A stretch of DNA of 25,220 nucleotides from Bacteroidota bacterium (GTDB lineage: Bacteria > Bacteroidota > Bacteroidia > Flavobacteriales > Flavobacteriaceae): positions 1 to 25,220 of the forward strand of contig JAJYSO010000002.1 in NCBI GenBank assembly GCA_021793535.1. The letters run 5' to 3'. Of this stretch, positions 23,484-25,220 are shown one piece after another. How positions within the stretch are numbered: the first letter of the stretch is position 1; each line of letters starts with the position of its first letter. The translations under genes and the position numbers were made by a program. A model generated the notes under the pieces. It ran no database searches. It had not been told where the DNA came from and saw only the letters and a list, made by a program, of their open reading frames with translations.

Positions 23484-24686
23484 TTATGCCGCGGCTTTAG
23501 CCAATGCTTTTTTTCTCTCTTGTCGAGTATTAATCTTATCGATCACCACTGCGATGGCGCCATCCCCCATGACATTGCAGGCGGTTCCAAAGCTATCCAT
23601 GGCAATGTACAAGGCAATCATCAGGCTCTGCTCTTCGGTAGTGAAGCCCAATGCAGAGCTCAAAACGGCTAGTGCTGCCATAATGGCCCCACCCGGTACA
23701 CCTGGGGCGGCAACCATGGCAATTCCCAACATGCAGATAAAACCAAAAAACTGTAAGAATTGAATTTGATGGCCTTCCAAAAGCATCAGGGCCACGGCGC
23801 AAGCCACAATTTTTAAGGTGCTTCCTGCCAAATGGATGGTGGCGCATAAAGGGATGGTAAACCCTGCTATTTTTGGATCCACTTTATTTTTAATAGCTTG
23901 TTCCAAGGTCACCGGGATGGTGGCTGCGGAGGACTGTGTGCCTAAGGCGGTGAAATAGGCTGGCAGCATAGTTTTGAGCATGCTAAAAGGATTTCGCTTG
24001 GCAATGCCTCCGGCAATGCTGTATTGAATGATCAAAAGCCCGATGTGCATGGCGAAGATAACCCCGATGATGGTTACAAAGGTTTTGAGGACCAGAAAGA
24101 CCTGTCCGTTATAGGTCATGTTCAGGAAAATTCCGAAAATAAAAAGGGGTAAGAAAGGAACGATGAGTTTTTCGATGATCCACATGATGATCTTTTGAAA
24201 TTCGTCGAACACATTTTTTAAGGCGTTAAAGTCAAACTTGGAAAGGGCAATTCCCAATAAAAAGGCCAAAATCAATCCGCTCATCACATCGAATAGAGGA
24301 GGCATTTCAATTTCGAAATAGGGTTGCAAATTTTTAGAGGCGTCGCTCAGCTCGGTCAACCGCTCTCCAGCCAGTAGGTGAGGAAAGGTACTGACGCTGA
24401 TCCCGTAAGATAAGAGCCCCGAAAACAGCGTGGACCCATAGGCAATCAGTGTGGTAATGAGCAAGAGCTTTCCTGCTTCTTTTCCGATGTTCCCGATGGC
24501 TGGGACGATCAGCCCCAAAATAATCAAGGGGATGATGAATTCGAGGAAGTTTCCGAAGATACCGTTAAAGGTAGCAAATATGCGACTGATCTCTTTGGGT
24601 AAATGATTGCCTAATAAGCTTCCTAAAACAATGGCTATGACCACCTGAAGAAGAAGGCTTCGCTTAACGAGATTGAAAAATTTCAT
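23484..24686 (-). CDS. Dicarboxylate/amino acid:cation symporter (DAACS family)
   Basis: Inner-membrane Na+- or H+-coupled carrier of the glutamate-transporter (GltPh/EAAT) fold. From the ATG at 24686 it has 400 residues and about eight hydrophobic segments. HP1 carries the serine-rich motif TQSSAATIPVT, TM7 includes GFTIPLCATIHLAGST, HP2 has AAPGVPGGAIMAA, and TM8 has MDSFGTACNVMGDGAI. In TM8 Asp364, Thr368, Asn371 and Asp375 match GltPh residues D394, T398, N401 and D405, but GltPh Arg397, which holds the acidic side chain of aspartate, is Gly367 here; the substrate is thus more likely a neutral amino acid (inference). A longer TTG start (24767) coincides with the promoter box and is rejected. 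Confidence 0.92.
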   Translation of the reverse strand: MKFFNLVKRSLLLQVVIAIVLGSLLGNHLPKEISRIFATFNGIFGNFLEFIIPLIILGLIVPAIGNIGKEAGKLLLITTLIAYGSTLFSGLLSYGISVSTFPHLLAGERLTELSDASKNLQPYFEIEMPPLFDVMSGLILAFLLGIALSKFDFNALKNVFDEFQKIIMWIIEKLIVPFLPLFIFGIFLNMTYNGQVFLVLKTFVTIIGVIFAMHIGLLIIQYSIAGGIAKRNPFSMLKTMLPAYFTALGTQSSAATIPVTLEQAIKNKVDPKIAGFTIPLCATIHLAGSTLKIVACAVALMLLEGHQIQFLQFFGFICMLGIAMVAAPGVPGGAIMAALAVLSSALGFTTEEQSLMIALYIAMDSFGTACNVMGDGAIAVVIDKINTRQERKKALAKAAA

Positions 24687-24764
24687 AGGGGTTTGATCTG
24701 AAAATAAAAGAGCACCTTTCAGCAAAAAAAGCTTGAAAGAGCGGATTTTTACATTTGTTTCAGC

Positions 24765-24772
24765 CAAAAATA
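24765..24772 (-). promoter_or_regulatory. Promoter -7 box for the symporter gene
   Basis: TATTTTTG on the minus strand is an exact TAnnTTTG match; initiation near 24759 gives a leader of about 70 bases to the ATG at 24686. The upstream TTTTC is a poor -33 element at 17 bases. Confidence 0.55.
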
Positions 24773-24826
24773 CATAAAATTATTGTATTGAAAATACATG
24801 AGGGAACGGGGAAGAGAAACTTTTTG

Positions 24827-24847
24827 GCTTCCCTTGGGGCGGGAAGC
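24827..24847. terminator. Hairpin downstream of the metal-binding protein gene
   Basis: GCTTCCC (24827-24833) and GGGAAGC (24841-24847) form a GC-rich 7-bp stem with a 7-base loop, about 33 bases past the stop of the gene at 24880. There is no T run on the minus strand after it, so it may be a weak or factor-assisted terminator. Confidence 0.4.
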
Positions 24848-24879
24848 TCAGCTGTAGGTTTCTCAGGTTTTTTTAAAGG

Positions 24880-25220
24880 CTATTTCTTTTTTAGTGTGGG
24901 GGTCAAACCGGCAGAAATGTGCTTGAGGTTGTAATGAAGGTATTTCAGATAAGTGTCTGCTTCTTGGCCCGGTTTTCCAAGTTCATCGCTATAGATGGCC
25001 GGGTGGTATATAGGCACTCCGGTACCTTTGGAGACGGTTTCCATCGGGCGGGGATCCACATTGGACTCGATAAAGAGCACTTTTGGCTGGTTGGCTCTGA
25101 CAAAGTTGATCGCCTTTTTAATTTGCTCAGGACTGCCGTTTTCTTCGGTGTCTATTGCCCAAATAAAGCCCTCTTTAAAATCATAGGTTTCTAGTAGGTA
25201 TTGAAAGGCTTGTTCGCTGG
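24880..25220 (-). CDS. Zinc/manganese ABC transporter substrate-binding protein (C-terminal part)
   Basis: The frame is open from the right edge (about 112 codons visible) to TAG at 24880-24882; the true start lies outside. The visible part reads as the C-terminal lobe of a TroA/ZnuA/MntA-type periplasmic metal-binding protein: AFQYLLETYDF, the conserved SPEQIKKAINFVRANQ helix, LFIESNVDPRPMETVSK with the family's ES-VDPR pattern, a D-E-L-G loop and ADTYLKYLHYNLKHISAGL at the end. The family delivers Zn2+ or Mn2+ to an ABC permease; metal choice cannot be told from this fragment. The ATP-binding and permease genes are not in the window. Confidence 0.85.
   Translation of the reverse strand, partial: SEQAFQYLLETYDFKEGFIWAIDTEENGSPEQIKKAINFVRANQPKVLFIESNVDPRPMETVSKGTGVPIYHPAIYSDELGKPGQEADTYLKYLHYNLKHISAGLTPTLKKK

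Noticed and set aside
23472..23500. Hairpin CTAAAG/CTTTAG between lepA and the symporter gene as a terminator
   Set aside because: Six pairs around a long loop with a broken inner stem, overlapping both coding ends and without a T run.
1..25220. Mobile elements, CRISPR arrays, defence systems, prophage genes
   Set aside because: Looked for tandem direct repeats with spacers, transposase-like motifs and terminal inverted repeats; none seen by eye.

Overview
The window looks like chromosomal DNA of a member of the Bacteroidota, most likely a flavobacterium. The support is a SusC/SusD pair, a DUF4286 protein, a yicC-gmk gene order, and repeated promoter boxes of the TAnnTTTG type used by the Bacteroidota primary sigma factor. 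I see no insertion sequence, tRNA, rRNA, CRISPR array, phage gene or toxin cassette. Nearly all the DNA is coding; only three stretches above 300 bases lack a convincing gene.

Left part (1-9.5 kb) is housekeeping. The 3' end of a yicC-like gene overlaps gmk (guanylate kinase). Convergent to these is a large UPF0182 membrane protein, preceded on the same strand by yhhQ, a queuosine-precursor transporter. yhhQ carries a very short leader that I read as a class I preQ1 riboswitch ending at its ribosome binding site; this is the clearest regulatory element in the window. Next come a dGTPase-like HD phosphohydrolase (dgt) and, after a 458-bp gap, mfd (transcription-repair coupling factor) with a textbook promoter so close to the start codon that its mRNA is almost leaderless. 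The gap holds a strong rho-independent terminator that serves no recognisable gene.

Middle part (9.5-21.1 kb) is the accessory region. A susC-susD-ggt operon (minus strand) lies next to a nhaC-dadA pair (minus strand), and a second, different gamma-glutamyltransferase gene is divergent from dadA. Together they encode an outer-membrane importer, two exported gamma-glutamyl hydrolases or transferases, an inner-membrane Na+/H+ antiporter-family carrier and a D-amino-acid-dehydrogenase-like flavoenzyme. My inference is a locus for using gamma-glutamyl compounds (glutathione, gamma-glutamyl peptides, poly-gamma-glutamate or peptidoglycan peptides). The substrate cannot be read from the sequence.

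Right part (21.1-25.2 kb) returns to core genes: a DUF4286 protein and lepA (elongation factor 4) from a divergent promoter region, a Na+-dependent dicarboxylate/amino-acid symporter family member that lacks the arginine typical of acidic-substrate carriers, and the C-terminal end of a zinc/manganese ABC transporter binding protein running off the window. For dgt, lepA, the symporter and dadA I chose an internal ATG over a longer TTG-started frame, because the longer starts fall inside or beside promoter elements and lengthen the proteins beyond family norms.
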